NCBI GenBank assembly: GCA_037176885.1
Contig: JAWWNJ010000098.1
Span: 434,001-498,000 of the forward strand
From: Favolaschia claudopus
Taxonomy: Eukaryota > Basidiomycota > Agaricomycetes > Agaricales > Mycenaceae
DNA: 64,000 bases
Direction of reading: 5' to 3'
In this document: positions 43,506 to 55,242 of the stretch, in pieces
How the letters are laid out: the number at the start of each line of letters is the position of its first letter
Numbering within the stretch: position 1 is the stretch's first letter
The notes under the pieces: model-generated
What the model was told of the DNA's origin: nothing
Database searches by the model: none
The model's input: only the letters and a program-made list of their open reading frames with translations
Position numbers and translations under genes: made by a program

Positions 43506-44411
43506 TTTGTTCCCATCTGAAGATAGTGAACATGGCAGAACTGTTTCGGGTCAGTTCTGCCGGTCTGCCAGGCAGAACGGCAATTGCCAGGTGGCGGCAG
43601 AACTGGCAGAACCAAAAAAGGAAATTGCCACGCGTCCCAGATAATTTGCGATTTACGGGTTTGCTATCGTAGATACAAGGTGTATTTAAGCAGAAGTAAT
43701 ACCTTTGGATGCAAGAAGCCTCGCTAGGTCCCAAGTAGCGTTGTCATCTCTGCCCATCCGAATATCCACGTCATCGTCAACTCTCAACGCCGTGCCGCTG
43801 TCAATGCGGTCCAATTCTTCAAGGTCGTAAATCAAAGGGACGTCGGTGGGCTCTTCGCGCATTGGTAGGTGTACTCCTTACACCTGGGCTTCGACCTCCT
43901 TTCCCTTCCTCCCCTCCTCTATCCACTACTTGGATTCTGTTCTACCTCTACTCTTACCCATCAAACCTCGTTGAATCGCGAGTCTAAATAAGCGCCAATT
44001 GTTGGTGATCCGATTAAACAAACAAACGCACGGGAAACGTTGAGTCCGTCCCAAGCCACATAGCAGTCGCAGAGGCACTAGTCTAAACCTCGGTGAGGAC
44101 TATCCTGTCGTTGTGGGGTGTGTTGTAGAAGACCCCGGGCAATTCTGTTAGCAAGATAGATCACAGCAACTTCACCAAAACCTTCGTGGTTTCCCCTTCC
44201 CGTCCAATAATTCGCACAGTGGTCGTTGCTGCCACTATAAACAACACGTAACCACGTCGTTCCGAGCCCCACCCACATCCCCGGTGCAGTCGTCAGAAGG
44301 CGAAGTGCAATACGCCTTATCGGGTACTTCTTTACCCCAAACATTCACCACCACTCACTCTTACCGCACCGCCTCACCCGTTACACACCCCCCTCTCACC
44401 CGCATTCGCCT
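43506..44411. other. No gene; GGCAGAAC cluster and possible LTR remnant
   Basis: At 43533-43617 GGCAGAAC or its complement GTTCTGCC occurs five times in about 85 bp. Text at 43990-44010 (CAATTGTTGGTGATCCG) resembles an LTR end followed by a TGG primer-binding site, which would suit the gag fragment downstream. This is only suggestive. Confidence 0.35.
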
Positions 44412-44760
44412 ATGGAGGAAGCTCTCCCTCCTGCATCTCCCTTCCCACAACAACCGCCGCCCCCACCAATCGACCCGCAGTATCTGGCAGCTTTGATGCA
44501 GGCAATGATGCAAACCCTCGCCGCATTGCCGCAATTTCGACCCTCGGCCCAGGGCCCGTCTCCCGGCAAGACCGTCCTCGCCGAGAAGCCGTCAGTATTT
44601 GACGGCAGGAACAAGTCCAAGTGGACAGATTTCCACGAGGACTTAAAGGTGTACTTTGGTGCCAACGCGCGCGAGTTTGGCACTGAGGAAACAAAGATCT
44701 GGTTCACGCTGTCCTTACTGAAGGCAGCTGACGGATCAAGTTGCCCGGCGGGTCACTGGA
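44412..44760 (+). pseudogene. Gypsy Gag, N-terminal fragment
   Basis: ATG 44412 starts MEEALPPASPFPQQPPPPPI, then LAALMQAMMQTLAALPQF and the capsid start PSVFDGRNKSKWTDFHEDLK, FGTEETKIWFTLSLLK. This is the Retrotrans_gag pattern. Homology stops near 44740, where sequence of the minus-strand transposon protein begins, so the element is truncated there. It is a different lineage from the Gypsy at 17 kb. Confidence 0.7.
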
Positions 44761-44791
44761 AGAGGAACTGGGGACGCGCCCACATTCACGA

Positions 44792-46948
44792 TCAAGAGAT
44801 CGAGCCCGGATGGAAATTCAAGACGAGCTCGGGAGTTTCGATGAGCATTGCACAATGGTCTTGCATCTCGGCGTGGAGTGGGCCAAGGGAAATGGCGTTG
44901 AGAGCGACTTCCTTGGGCTGGCGGACGCGACTGGTGTATAGAAGCGCGATGAAGAGGTGGTAGATGGCTAAGACGGCAAGTTCGGTGAGTGTTGGTCCGT
45001 CGTTCAACGCGGCATGAACATTCTTTTCAATGTTCGTCCACCCCGGACGCGCTTTCAGGTCTTTAATCGCCACGAGAAACTCTTGATAAATCTCCCGACG
45101 CGCAATGAGCTCGCAAGCTGCGTCTCCGTGGCTTCCAAACCGCGTCTGATTTGTTTTAGGGAACCGGTGAACGGGCTCGCCATTCTCCAACCTCGAACGG
45201 AGGAAGATATCAAGCTGATCGCCCTGCCCACGTTTTTGGATCGCATTCTCGAAGATTGCACCGGCGAGCGCGACGGCTTTGGCGCCTCCGAACGACGCGT
45301 TCTCGACACGTTCGAGATCATCATCGGTTGGAGGCTTCTCGCCGACTTCTGGGTGCAAGACGCGTCGGACAGCCTCCGCCGATTCTTTGTTAGCGAGCGG
45401 GATGGGACCGTCAACTCCCAACTCCTTCCAGTGCGCCGTCATGTAGGTGTTACCACCCTTGAAGCTATTCTGATCTTTATGCATGCAGCAGCCAGTCCAG
45501 ATCCACGTCGTGAGCAACCGGCGGTCAGCAGCATCAAGGTTAGCCAATGCTTCCTCCCCGAGTTGGCGAGTCATCGCATTGACACAAGCTAGATCGCGGG
45601 CGGCTCGTTCGGCGGGGGGAAGATTCATGTAGGCAGCAAATCCACCGGCGTCATCGATTTTGCGCGCTACCCATTGGCGCTGGAGAGCTTGAAGCTCGTA
45701 TATCTGCTCTTCCAGCTGCTTGAGGCGCTCTTCTCCAAGTTCCTGCAGAAGTAAGTCGAGTTTTAAATCCTTCCATGCCGCCGATAGTGCCTTCTCATTA
45801 TTGGCATGGTCTCCGCACATGCCCCGAAGCCGCCGGCAGATAATCCGCAGGTCCAGCGTGCCCAGCCGCCGCCCAATCGGGCTGGCATTATACGAAGATG
45901 TAATGTCCTTGTAAATGGTGAGCCACGCCTCTTTGGAAGTCGCAGTGCTGTGATCAACGGTTGACGCGATTCCAGCAAAGCGAACGCGCGGATTGTCAGA
46001 GAGGTGGACAGATCCGTCTGCCTGCTTCTCCGGGACACGCATATGGATATGGTGAGATTGGTAGTTGAGTTTGCGACGCGAGGTGCTGTCGCTACTCATG
46101 GTGATGTCTGAAAAATTATTAGCTCACAAAGTACTGATTCATATTGCAGTACCACCTTCGGCATATTTCATCTCAACACCCAGTTGAACCTGCGACGCCA
46201 CAAGACCATCGAGAACGGCACGACGCACTGTCCGCCGGCTAATCGCTCGATCCAGGTCGACTCCGAATATCCGTGCAATATCCTGAATCAAATCACCGAC
46301 CTTCCCCTCCTTGCAGCCGCTGGACACGAGGACTCGAGCAATTGCGCGCAACTCGACCTTGTAAGCGCGCCCATGCTTTGCGCTCATCCTGAGCACATGT
46401 TTTGCAGAACGGGACCCATTCCTGACACGTTTCAAAGCATCTGCATGACGGCGGATTTGACAACGCGAGTGCTTCAAGACTGCTCGAAGCTGGCCCAGGA
46501 CCTCTATCTTCCCCTTTAGCTCTTTGCTGGTCCATGCCCTGCAAAACTCGGCTTCCTCCACCCGCCGCTCAACCTCTGTAAGCCGCCGCTGCCAACCTTT
46601 CTCATCTTCCTTCTTTTTCCTCAAAATATTGCGAACTTTGAGCTCTCCCTCAGCAACAGCATCCTGGAGCTTCTCCTCCGCCTTCTTTACTTCGTCCTTT
46701 AGGTCTGCGATCCTTCTTTTCTGTCGTTTTTCGCGGCGTGATGAATTCTTCTTGTCCTTTTTTAGGTGCACTTGTTCTCGCTTCAGCTGGGCTGATTCAG
46801 CCTCAGCAGCAGTAGCCCTCTGCTGAGCTTGTGTCAGTAGATCTGCAGGTGGGCGATTCTCCTTTCTTGCGGTGGCCCTGGCTTCTCGGGCGCGACGCAG
46901 GTGCCCACCCTGCTTTCGAGACATACCCGCCCGTGGCTGCGTGGGCAT
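44792..46948 (-). pseudogene. Coiled-coil transposon protein of an unnamed mushroom family, C-terminus truncated
   Basis: Two exons, 46948-46153 and 46107-44792, joined over a 45-nt GTACTG...TTTCAG intron, giving about 700 residues. Residues 1-45 are basic; about 45-160 form a Glu/Lys/Gln coiled coil (QRATAAEAESAQLKREQ); then RRTVRRAVLDGLVA. Exon 2 holds STVDHSTATS, MCGDHANNEKALS, a second coiled coil, GCCMHKDQNSFKGGN and FGSHGDAACELI. I know this motif order from an uncharacterised family common in mushrooms. The DH and FGSHGDA motifs suggest an RNase H-like transposase of hAT type, which is inference. The usual C-terminus is missing: after ETPELVLNF the frame ends in unrelated HPGSIS at the junction with the gag fragment. 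Confidence 0.65.
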
Positions 46949-47674
46949 GGCAGAACTTGAGGCGGAAATATGTTAGAGTTGTAGATAATTATATAATGAA
47001 TATTTCCTTACCTTCGCGGTGTGTGTTCTGGATTTTGTGCGGGCTTGGGCGACGCGACGAGCGCGAGTGATGGGACGAGACGCGTGACGGCGCGTCAGGT
47101 CACATACCTAATTGGGCTTTGGCGGGAATTTTGATCTCGGGTGTCGCCAGCCTGTACCGGGCCACTTTCACGCGGCGGCACCTCATGCCGACGTGTTTTT
47201 GGTCCCAATCTTCAATTCAATAGAGCCCTATTTCGGATTTTCGTTGCAAAATTATAAGAGCCAAATGCTGACAAGTAGACAAAGCAAACAAAAGCAAAAA
47301 AGCTCTCTATTGACAAGTTCAAAATGCTCATATATGAATTATCATGTACAGAATATAATATTATCCTTGCTGAATGTGGCCAACGACACCCAACCATTCG
47401 CACTTGAGAATTTGGCTGTGAGTGATGCCATCACTAAAGACATCACTGCCATCAAGATCCCGCTCGGTGCCCACCACCACGAGAATGCGGCCGGATACTC
47501 ATGGCGGTGGTCAGATACTGATACTGATACTGAGCGGAGTTTGAAATTCGGCCCGCTGGTCCGCTGTCGCACGTGAGATCCTCGGATCTCTTCTCCTTCC
47601 CATTTCGACGCTCTTCTTCTCATCATCGTACTCTGCCGTCACGTCGCGTCGCGCGACGCGTCCGTCGGTGGTTA
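46949..47674. other. Intergenic, includes left copy of a 42-bp repeat
   Basis: Between two divergently transcribed transposon genes. A GCGACGCG-rich stretch occurs at 47050-47090 and again at 47640-47665. The 42-bp sequence at 47484-47525 recurs at 54465-54506. Confidence 0.5.
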
Positions 47675-48907
47675 ATGAATACTGTATCATCGCTTAATCT
47701 CAATCAAGAAAACCAAGCTAGGGAAGAGTCGGAAGTGGTACGAGGGCGGACAAATGAAAGAGATATTTCTGAAGAAAACATGAATTCTCGGTGTGTCCTC
47801 GTCTCTTCGCGGCTGTTATCTTGCTAACAACTTTCATCCTTCAACTCAGCAACTCCAGCCCGATTCCAGCAGCTGTGAAGCGTGGGCCCGGAAGACCCAA
47901 GGGTTCTCGGAACAAGATTTCACGAGCAAAATCTGTCGACCCAGACGAGCCGCCAAAGCGCCGGGGCCGCCCTCCCGGAACGGGACATCTGCAAAAAGAG
48001 CGTGCCGCGGGTGTTCCAATCGAAGAGCCGAAGCCCAAAGCCCCGATTGGACGTCCTCGGAAACAGCCAGCACCTCAACCGTTCTCAGTTGCTCTCGGCC
48101 GGCGGGTGCGGATCTCATACATATATCATCTATTAATTGAACTCACCGTGAATTCAGACTGTTCCAGGCATTCCGGCTGTAATTCGTTCACGAAATACAG
48201 ACGCTGTTAATTCACATAATCCATTGAATTTACAACCTATATTCCTTACATCCCCCGCTCCTATCTCCCATCCTATACAACACATGACAGTGATGTTAAA
48301 TGCACCGTCTGTCTCGATTTCGTCTCTTCCAACTGCCTCAGAGAACACTTCAAATGTTCTTTCTCTGAATGATGACGACTCACCGGATTATGTTTTTTAT
48401 CAACGACGGTGTCGGCGGTGAAGATGAAGAAGATGGTGACAATGATGGCGATGAGCCCGACCCGGCTACTACGCCGCTCGGCACCTTGAACCCACGCCGA
48501 ACAGCCTGCCCCCTTCCTCGTTGGTTGCAGCGGCAATTTCAAGAACGGGTGAAGGAGTCAAATAATCGTAAAGACGACAATCTCCCACCGCTTTACCGTG
48601 ACCAGAAGACATTCTGGTTTCCGGGGGAAGATCCCTACTTCTCCATCACCCCAGCCGCCATTGACAGTGGCACTCTGGCTCCCGAGAATTTATTCCACGC
48701 CCAATTTTTTTTGTGGGACCCAGCGGCCCTTGTCCCAATCCCGTGTCCCAAATGTCAAACCCAACTCTATCGCCACGGATGTATCGAGCGTCCGCGTCGT
48801 TGCGTAGATCTCGATCGTACGTTCTATATCATCGGTTATCGATATCGCTGTCCCAAGTGTGTCCATCCTGAATCCAAGCTGAACACCATAACATTCCGAA
48901 GCTGGGA
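47675..48907 (+). pseudogene. DUF6729/exonuclease transposon protein, N-terminal part
   Basis: Exon 1 is 47675-47790; an intron of 59 nt (47791-47849, GTGTGT...TCAG, branch GCTAAC) precedes exon 2 with three AT-hooks: KRGPGRPKGSRNK, KRRGRPPGT and IGRPRKQ, minor-groove binders of AT-rich DNA. A second intron (GTGCGG...TTCAG, about 48105-48157) leads to linker text. One extra T in a T run near 48396 shifts the frame. Then comes DUF6729: FFLWDPAALVPIPCPKC, RHGCIERPRRCVDLD, YRYRCPKCVHPE, a Zn-ribbon-like CxxC pair, ending RSWD. The same protein resumes at 50043 after an inserted element. Confidence 0.75.
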
Positions 48908-50042
48908 TGTCGGAAAAATCTAGTTCTGCTTGTGGCGGCTTGGGCTGGGTCCCAAGCCACTACAAGGTCGTAAGCGGAGTGTGGCTTATGACGCATAGTT
49001 TCGGGATTATGGAGTCTCCCAACCCAGTCGGCGGCTTCTAATCCGCTCCAAGGCATTACGGTATTTCAAGCCGCCGCAAGGTCGCAATCCATGTCACCCG
49101 CCCAATATCAGTACATTTAGGCACATTTGCTCACGACAAGGACGAGGATTTGAACAATGTTTATATTTCCTCTACTTATGAACTGAAACAATATGATAGT
49201 ATGCACTACACCGTCGATCTGTCCAGCACACGCTCAAGTGAATCACTTGCTGAGCATATCACTCTGCGAGCCAACAAATGAGCAGAAAGTTCAAAACGAC
49301 GCTCAAACAACTTACCATGGAGTTGGCGGCATTACATGCTAGGCGCAAGTGAGCGAGGGCAACACTGCATGCGTGAACGGTCACTCACCAACTACAGCTC
49401 CGTCCAAACTATGTGACGATATGTCGCGCGGCAATGCAAGATGAAGGAAAAAGCGCTTGACTTCACTTACCTCGGCCACCAAAACCACTTTCTCTCCTGC
49501 TCGGACATACGATCCAGCATGGTCTCGTTGCATCAATCCCGACGCGCTGGAGTTTCCGAGTCCTTGAGGTCCGAGTAATTGGGAGGGGAAATGTTGGCAA
49601 AGACGGGGTGAACAGTGGCCGAGGCGACGATGAGCGGAGTCTTGTGGGCGAAGACGATGTGGGTTGGCACAAAGGGACATGGTGGTGTGAGGAGAGAAGG
49701 GTGGTGGTTGTGTTTGGCGCTCCGCAGCACCTTTGTGGGGCGTTGTCGTCATCGTGCCGTAATGCTTGAGGGTCGGTCCTGGTTGAGCTTGAAGTACTTT
49801 TGCGCGACTGGGCCTGCAGACGAGGAGTATGAATGGCTCGGAATTCATGGGAGGTAAGTGTGATCTCAGGATATACCATGCTTGGAGCTTCTGTCATATT
49901 GTGCTAGGTCTTAACCAGGCAAGTTACAACGGATTTGAACAACTCATAATCCACACCGCAAACCGGGGGCAAGACGTCTCAAGGCTCCGCAAGGCCGTAA
50001 GCCAGCTCAATCCGTTACAAGCAAAACCATGTTTTTCCGACA
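48908..50042. mobile_element. TIR element inserted in the DUF6729 gene
   Basis: 1135 bp with ends TGTCGGAAAAA and TTTTTCCGACA. It interrupts codons for SWD-SRILQ; GA is found on both sides, so the duplication is 2 bp. Subterminal text around CAAGGTCGTAAG and CAAGGCCGTAAGCC is repeated at both ends. A minus-strand frame at 49381-49848 (ending near a GTAAGT-like donor) has coding-like text such as PNYSDLKDSETPA but no recognised family. Two-base TSD and TGT...ACA ends hint at a CACTA/Plavaka-type relationship. Confidence 0.8.
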
Positions 50043-53000
50043 GATTCTCGCATCCTACAGAAGCTTCCTCGTTCTCTCGCCAATTCATTTCCTGCACTTC
50101 TTACCTACCGCAGCGGAATTTCAGAGAGCGTATTCATGTTCATGCGCTCCTGTTTCCAAAGTGGTATGGGCTCCAAGCAATTTTCCGATGCGCTTCGAGT
50201 TCGGCATATTGAAGCATATGACAAACTGCACCTCTCCTATCTTTCCACGCTAGCTTGCGGGAAATCCGTGCACAATTGGCTTGGGAAAAAATTCAAGAGT
50301 TTTCGGGCGTTTGGAGACAAGTCGTCAGAAGGATACCACGGGTTTATTCCCAGCTCACAGTGGCTTCGTGACCTATTTGACAAGTTCATCGAACTTCACG
50401 CTCATGATTTCGACCAAGTCACTTGTCATTTTTATCGACTCGGAGTGGAATGTAGAAACCTCCAATCGCGGGTATGTTACGGGACGAGGTGCAACAGCGA
50501 TCCTGCAAATCGCCTATAAGGATCAGATTTATATTCTTCAGGTACGAGCTTCATCTCTCCGTCATTTTGTGAATTAAAAATCATTTTTGAATCTAAGATT
50601 GGTCAAATGCTCGCTGGAGGTCGCAGTTCACCCGTCCTCAAACAAGTTCTTACCAATCCGCGGATCCTAAAGGTCGGCCGAGCCGTCAATGCAGATCTCA
50701 GATATCTACAGCAAACCTGCAATTCTGTTGAACCATTCGTCGGTGCAATTGATTTAGCGCAACTGGCAAAGGAACGGCTAGTCATTTCATCCGCCAAAAT
50801 TGCTCTGGTCGATCTCTCCGCCAAAGTCCTTGGGAAACGCCTCAATAAAAACGTATCCGAGCGCGTTAGCAGTGCTTGGGATCACGAGACGCTGTCGGAA
50901 GCTCAAATTCGATATGCAGCGCTTGACGTTTATGCCTGCCTCTGCATTTACGCTGTCCTCGTCCAAATTCCACTCCCCACCCCTTTGCCAGATCCTATTC
51001 CTCTCGACACTTCCATCCTGCTTTTAAACGACGATCGGACTCGTGTGATCGCCCGTGGGGTCGTGAAAGCGCTCGAGGGCCGGTACTCGACTCGCCTGAC
51101 ACTTACAAAAACCCAATGTCTTGTCAGTGTTACGGAGGTCGTCATTCCCGGCGCAACAATCAAGATTGGATCGCAAAAGCAGTCCCTTGGTGACTTTGGG
51201 CCCACTCCATTTGACATTCCCTGTCGTCGTAACCATTTACGCTTCTCCCCTGCTTCAAATCTTCCTGAACTTCCCATTACCGCCCCTCAGGAGCCACCGA
51301 AACAGCCTCCTGCTCTTGATGTCCCCCGGGTCGAGTCGTTGGACTCTTCCACAGATTCCAATAATCCCAACAACTCTGCCGACGGTATTGGGAGGCTCAT
51401 TCTCCATGAATTGGACTCTCAACCGGTGGATGAGCCGCCGCTCAATTTGCAGCATTTTGCGCGCGATCCGGAAAGCGAGAAACAAGGCGAGATCATCCTC
51501 GGGGAGGTGATTTGTTGGCACATTTGGAATGCTTACATCCGCAGTCGAGTCTTGAAAGACGCGTGGCATGTTTTTGACATGTTTTATATCTCTGTTCTCC
51601 ATGGGCTGCGCGTCGAATTCGCGAGGGCTCTTCGGGATGCGATATTCATCCCTGATCAAAACGACAAGGCAAAGATCATCGCCTGGGGTCGAAAACAGAA
51701 CCCTCCTCGTAGTTGGGACCACATGGTGCGGAAATCATCTCGCTGGCTTTGGCGCATCTGCAAGCGCGTGATTCCGCCACCTGAAGAGCTCTACATATCC
51801 CTTGGTCGCTGAAGTATTCCGAGTATTTGGTCCATTGAAGGACGCCACAACAGGTCTGCCATTATTCAATGCAGCAGCTTGGGCGGTTGCCAAAAATATT
51901 CTCGACCTCATACGGCGCGGTTTCATCTCTGACCCACCCGGAATCCCACTATACGTCGCAATAGGCATTGATCCAACAACGAAATTACCTATCTATCATT
52001 GCCGCAGAGGAACAAATGCTACTGAGGGCGGAGTTCATAGCCACCTTCGTTCTCGGATGCCTACATCTGGCGTATCTGTTCGACACAGCAATGCCTGTTT
52101 GAAGGATTTCATTCTGCGACATAATTTGCTGGTGAGTTATCGATGATTGCCTCGAGTTATAATATCTAGTAACACCCTACTACCGATATAGGTCGGGACA
52201 TTCAACACGACTGGCAAGCGATACAGCGGGCACTATAGCATCTGGATGACTAACGAGATTCAAGAGCTCGTCTTTTCCCTAGAAGATATCTTAGTCTCAC
52301 CGTTGACCGATCCCGGCTGGGTCAACGGATATCTTTACCAGCCCACCAACGAAGTCTCGGGCGTGCTCCCCATCCCTGAAGATGTTCGTATCAAGTCTGG
52401 AATGTCTCCCTTTGAACCCTCCCTCGACTCTAAACAGCCGCATCGCCATCTCGCCTCACTGCAAGGCACGCGGAAGGCGGTTCTGGGTATTACCAACGAC
52501 GCCGAAAAAGATTTATTCAAGGTTCTCATGTCAACTATTGGGTTTGCTTCAGACGCAGAAGCTAACAAGTTTCTTCGAGCATGGAATGCCCGCGCTGATT
52601 CAAGTAAAGATATATTTTACAAGGTGAGATTGCGGCTTTGTTCCATTCGCCGCGCTGTTTTCAGTTAATTCTAATATCTGTGTTCTAGCTGATTGAGCAC
52701 CTCAAGGCATATTACAACGGGGATTGGAAGAAGATATCCAACATCATACAGACCCGCGCGACAACTGCTGAAGCTCGAAAGCCAATTTTGCAACAGATTC
52801 ATCATCCCGAGCGGATGAAACGGGTCCCGCAAGTCCCACAAACCTCATTGCAGATACACCACGCTCCCAGCGGCATGCTTGATTTGCCCCTTCCCGATCC
52901 GTCTCCCATCCCGAGTGGTGGTACGAGCGCAACAACGATGTCATACGCTGGACTCGCAAGCGGAACATCTTCTGCAGCGACAATCGCAGCTACTGTGTTT

Positions 53001-53318
53001 GCCGCAGGTTCTAGCGCAGATGCAAATGTGCCGGTATCGACCGCCCAAAGCAACACGTTGCGACAGCTTGCCAAACGTCGCGTAGACGCCGTGATTGAGA
53101 GCACCGAGCCTACGCGTCCAGCTAAAAAGCCTCGCCAAACGCGCTCTTGCCGTAAATGTGGCCGAGCGAGTCCCAAAAACGACGGCGCGAACGGCTGCAC
53201 AGGTGCAAAGGAGGTTAGACTCTGCAGAAACGCTTGCAGGGATTGCGGCGAGAAGGGATGCCGAGGCCGGAATCCTAAAAGCCCGAATATTGTTTGTCGG
53301 GAAGCGAGATGGGATTGA
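50043..53318 (+). pseudogene. DUF6729/exonuclease transposon protein, C-terminal part
   Basis: Continues with SRILQKLPRSLANSFPALLT, MRSCFQSGMGSKQFSDALRV and PSSQWLRDLFDKFIE. Near 50415 the frame switches abruptly to a DEDDy 3'-5' exonuclease: VIFIDSEWNVE (Exo I), NADLRYLQQ (Exo II), YAALDVYACL (Exo III), all catalytic positions present. The DDE-type segment I expect between the two is missing, apparently a deletion. Introns: 50542-50597, 52132-52191, 52624-52688. A frame slip occurs near 51800. The C-terminus has a Cys-rich finger (SCRKCG..., CRNACRDCGEKGC, GRNPKS). The exonuclease resembles WRN/RNase D types. Whole gene 47675-53318. Confidence 0.78.
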
Positions 53319-55026
53319 TACCTTAATTCTCATTTACTAGGTCTTCGATAATTGTGTATCCTTCATTTAAATAAAATACAGCTGTTACTGTTTTCATAGC
53401 TGCTTTGTTCACCGAGCACACGACACATTTGGGATGAAAGATTGATTGCATTCAATTTTGCCTACGTACATGGAGTTTGTAGATAGTTACTTGAGTTGCA
53501 GATTAGAAATGAGTTTGGTATGTGTGCGAAGAGAGACGCCATGAGCGCAAGCGTTGGCGGCACGAGGGGTACAAAGGCGGCGCTGGGTGGTGATAGACAA
53601 AGTCCCAGGAGCAGAGTTGACAAGCATGACGGTGGTCTGCGGTGCGGAATGGAGGAGGCATTCGGCGCTGCAATGCAGATATCTCGAGGTAAGAGGGAGC
53701 CGTTACTTGACGGCCAAGTTTGATTTGCTGCCGGGGCGGAGAATGGTATCGAGGGCGCAGGAAGATATGAGTGGAAGTGATGTACAGAGAACTTACAAGC
53801 ACACGCACCTCATTCACTTTATACCAGGTACCCAGGATATCTCCCCCCACTGTTGCTGAGGTTTCAAAGCCAAAAGATCGCGTTGAATCAAGCACTTGAA
53901 GCCAGTAATCCGTCAAGACTCGAGACATCGAGATCTTTTAGAGCAGTCTTGTCCGACTCTTGAGGCAGTTTCAAGCCAATATGTTGCAGCTCACTGAGTT
54001 GTCGACAGTTTGGACTTCCATTTTACCCGGTAGACGGCGTCAGCGATGTGAGAATGACAGAGAGAAAGAGCGAGAAGAGCGAAAGTGATGACGCATCAGT
54101 GTGCTGGCGCTGTGGGAATGTTTGATGGGATTTGAAACTCCGGTCAGTATCTCACCTTTTCCTCCAGCGTATTCCTTGGCTCTTGTTAATTGCTGGAAGG
54201 GCTTCTAAATGTATAATTAATGTTTTAGAGGTCACTCCTTTTATCTCATGGGTTCTGAAGCTCGAACAAGTATATACGACGCTTTATTTCAGTACTAGTA
54301 TCTGTTATTGACGTGCGCGGCGTTTCCCGAGTCCAGAACACTTTCCCGTCGATGTCCGAAACTTGAGCAAGTCGCCGAAATTCTCCGAAACTCGTGCATT
54401 ATTTGCGTTTCTTTATTTTCTTTATTTTTTTTATTTTTGTCCACCACCACCAGTATCGGGCCCGAATGCGGCCGGATACTCATGGCGGTGGTCAGATACT
54501 GATACTCCCCCGCTGAGGAGCGACAGCGATCAATGATCTGAGCGTTCGCCGTGATGACGGCTTCCCGTTTGGGCAATATCCGCTCAATAAGGAAGTACCT
54601 CCGTACTTTCAGAGTACTAGTTGCGTCTTGTGTAGCTCGCTCTATGGACTCTCTATTGCTTCTACTACCCTAGCCCACACATGAAACTCAATTATGGAAT
54701 CAACATCACTTGTTCAAACGACCTCATACCCTCACAATTCAATGCCAAGTTCAGTGCAATGGATGGAGTACCGTAGCTTTCATGCACAACTGCAAATTCA
54801 TCCAACTGCGGCGAAGGTGTGTCAGACTCAATGATTGATTCCCCTCAGATACGGTAACAACGAATAACGCGAGGGGACGCGAGTTAGTTGCAAAGTGAGC
54901 GGTGGCGAGCGCGTCTCGGACGTACTTCCTTTTTAAGTGGATTCTTGCAAAACGGGAAGCCGTCATCATGCCGGCGTGTTCATCATTGATGGATGTCGCT
55001 CCTCAGCGTGACCCCCCGACAAATCC
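53319..55026. other. 3' flank of the DUF6729 element and right 42-bp repeat
   Basis: No supported gene; frames at 53503-53928 lack family features. The 42-bp repeat starting AATGCGGCCGGATACTCATG lies at 54465-54506, in the same orientation as at 47484, and may mark a boundary of the mobile unit. Confidence 0.45.
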
Positions 55027-55078
55027 AAGACTTTATATACGTTTGAACGACTATTTTCAAAAGAGTATATAAAGTCTT
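55027..55078. repeat. Perfect hairpin
   Basis: AAGACTTTATATAC and GTATATAAAGTCTT form a 14-bp stem with a 24-nt loop. Possibly the remains of a MITE or a cruciform-forming site. Confidence 0.7.
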
Positions 55079-55242
55079 GTTACGAGACTAGATTGGTATG
55101 TCTTCCCACTGGCGATCACCATATCTTCCCTGTTTGACCGCTGGATTCGGATGATGCTCTGTACTTATACCCCTGTTTTGCAGAGGATGAGAATTTTTGG
55201 CAATGCTGGCCTCAGATGACGGCGTAGCAACAACTCCCCTCC

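Noticed and set aside
49381..49897. Captured host gene inside the TGTCGG element
   Set aside because: Coding-like text exists but the frame and family could not be established, so it is mentioned only within the element.
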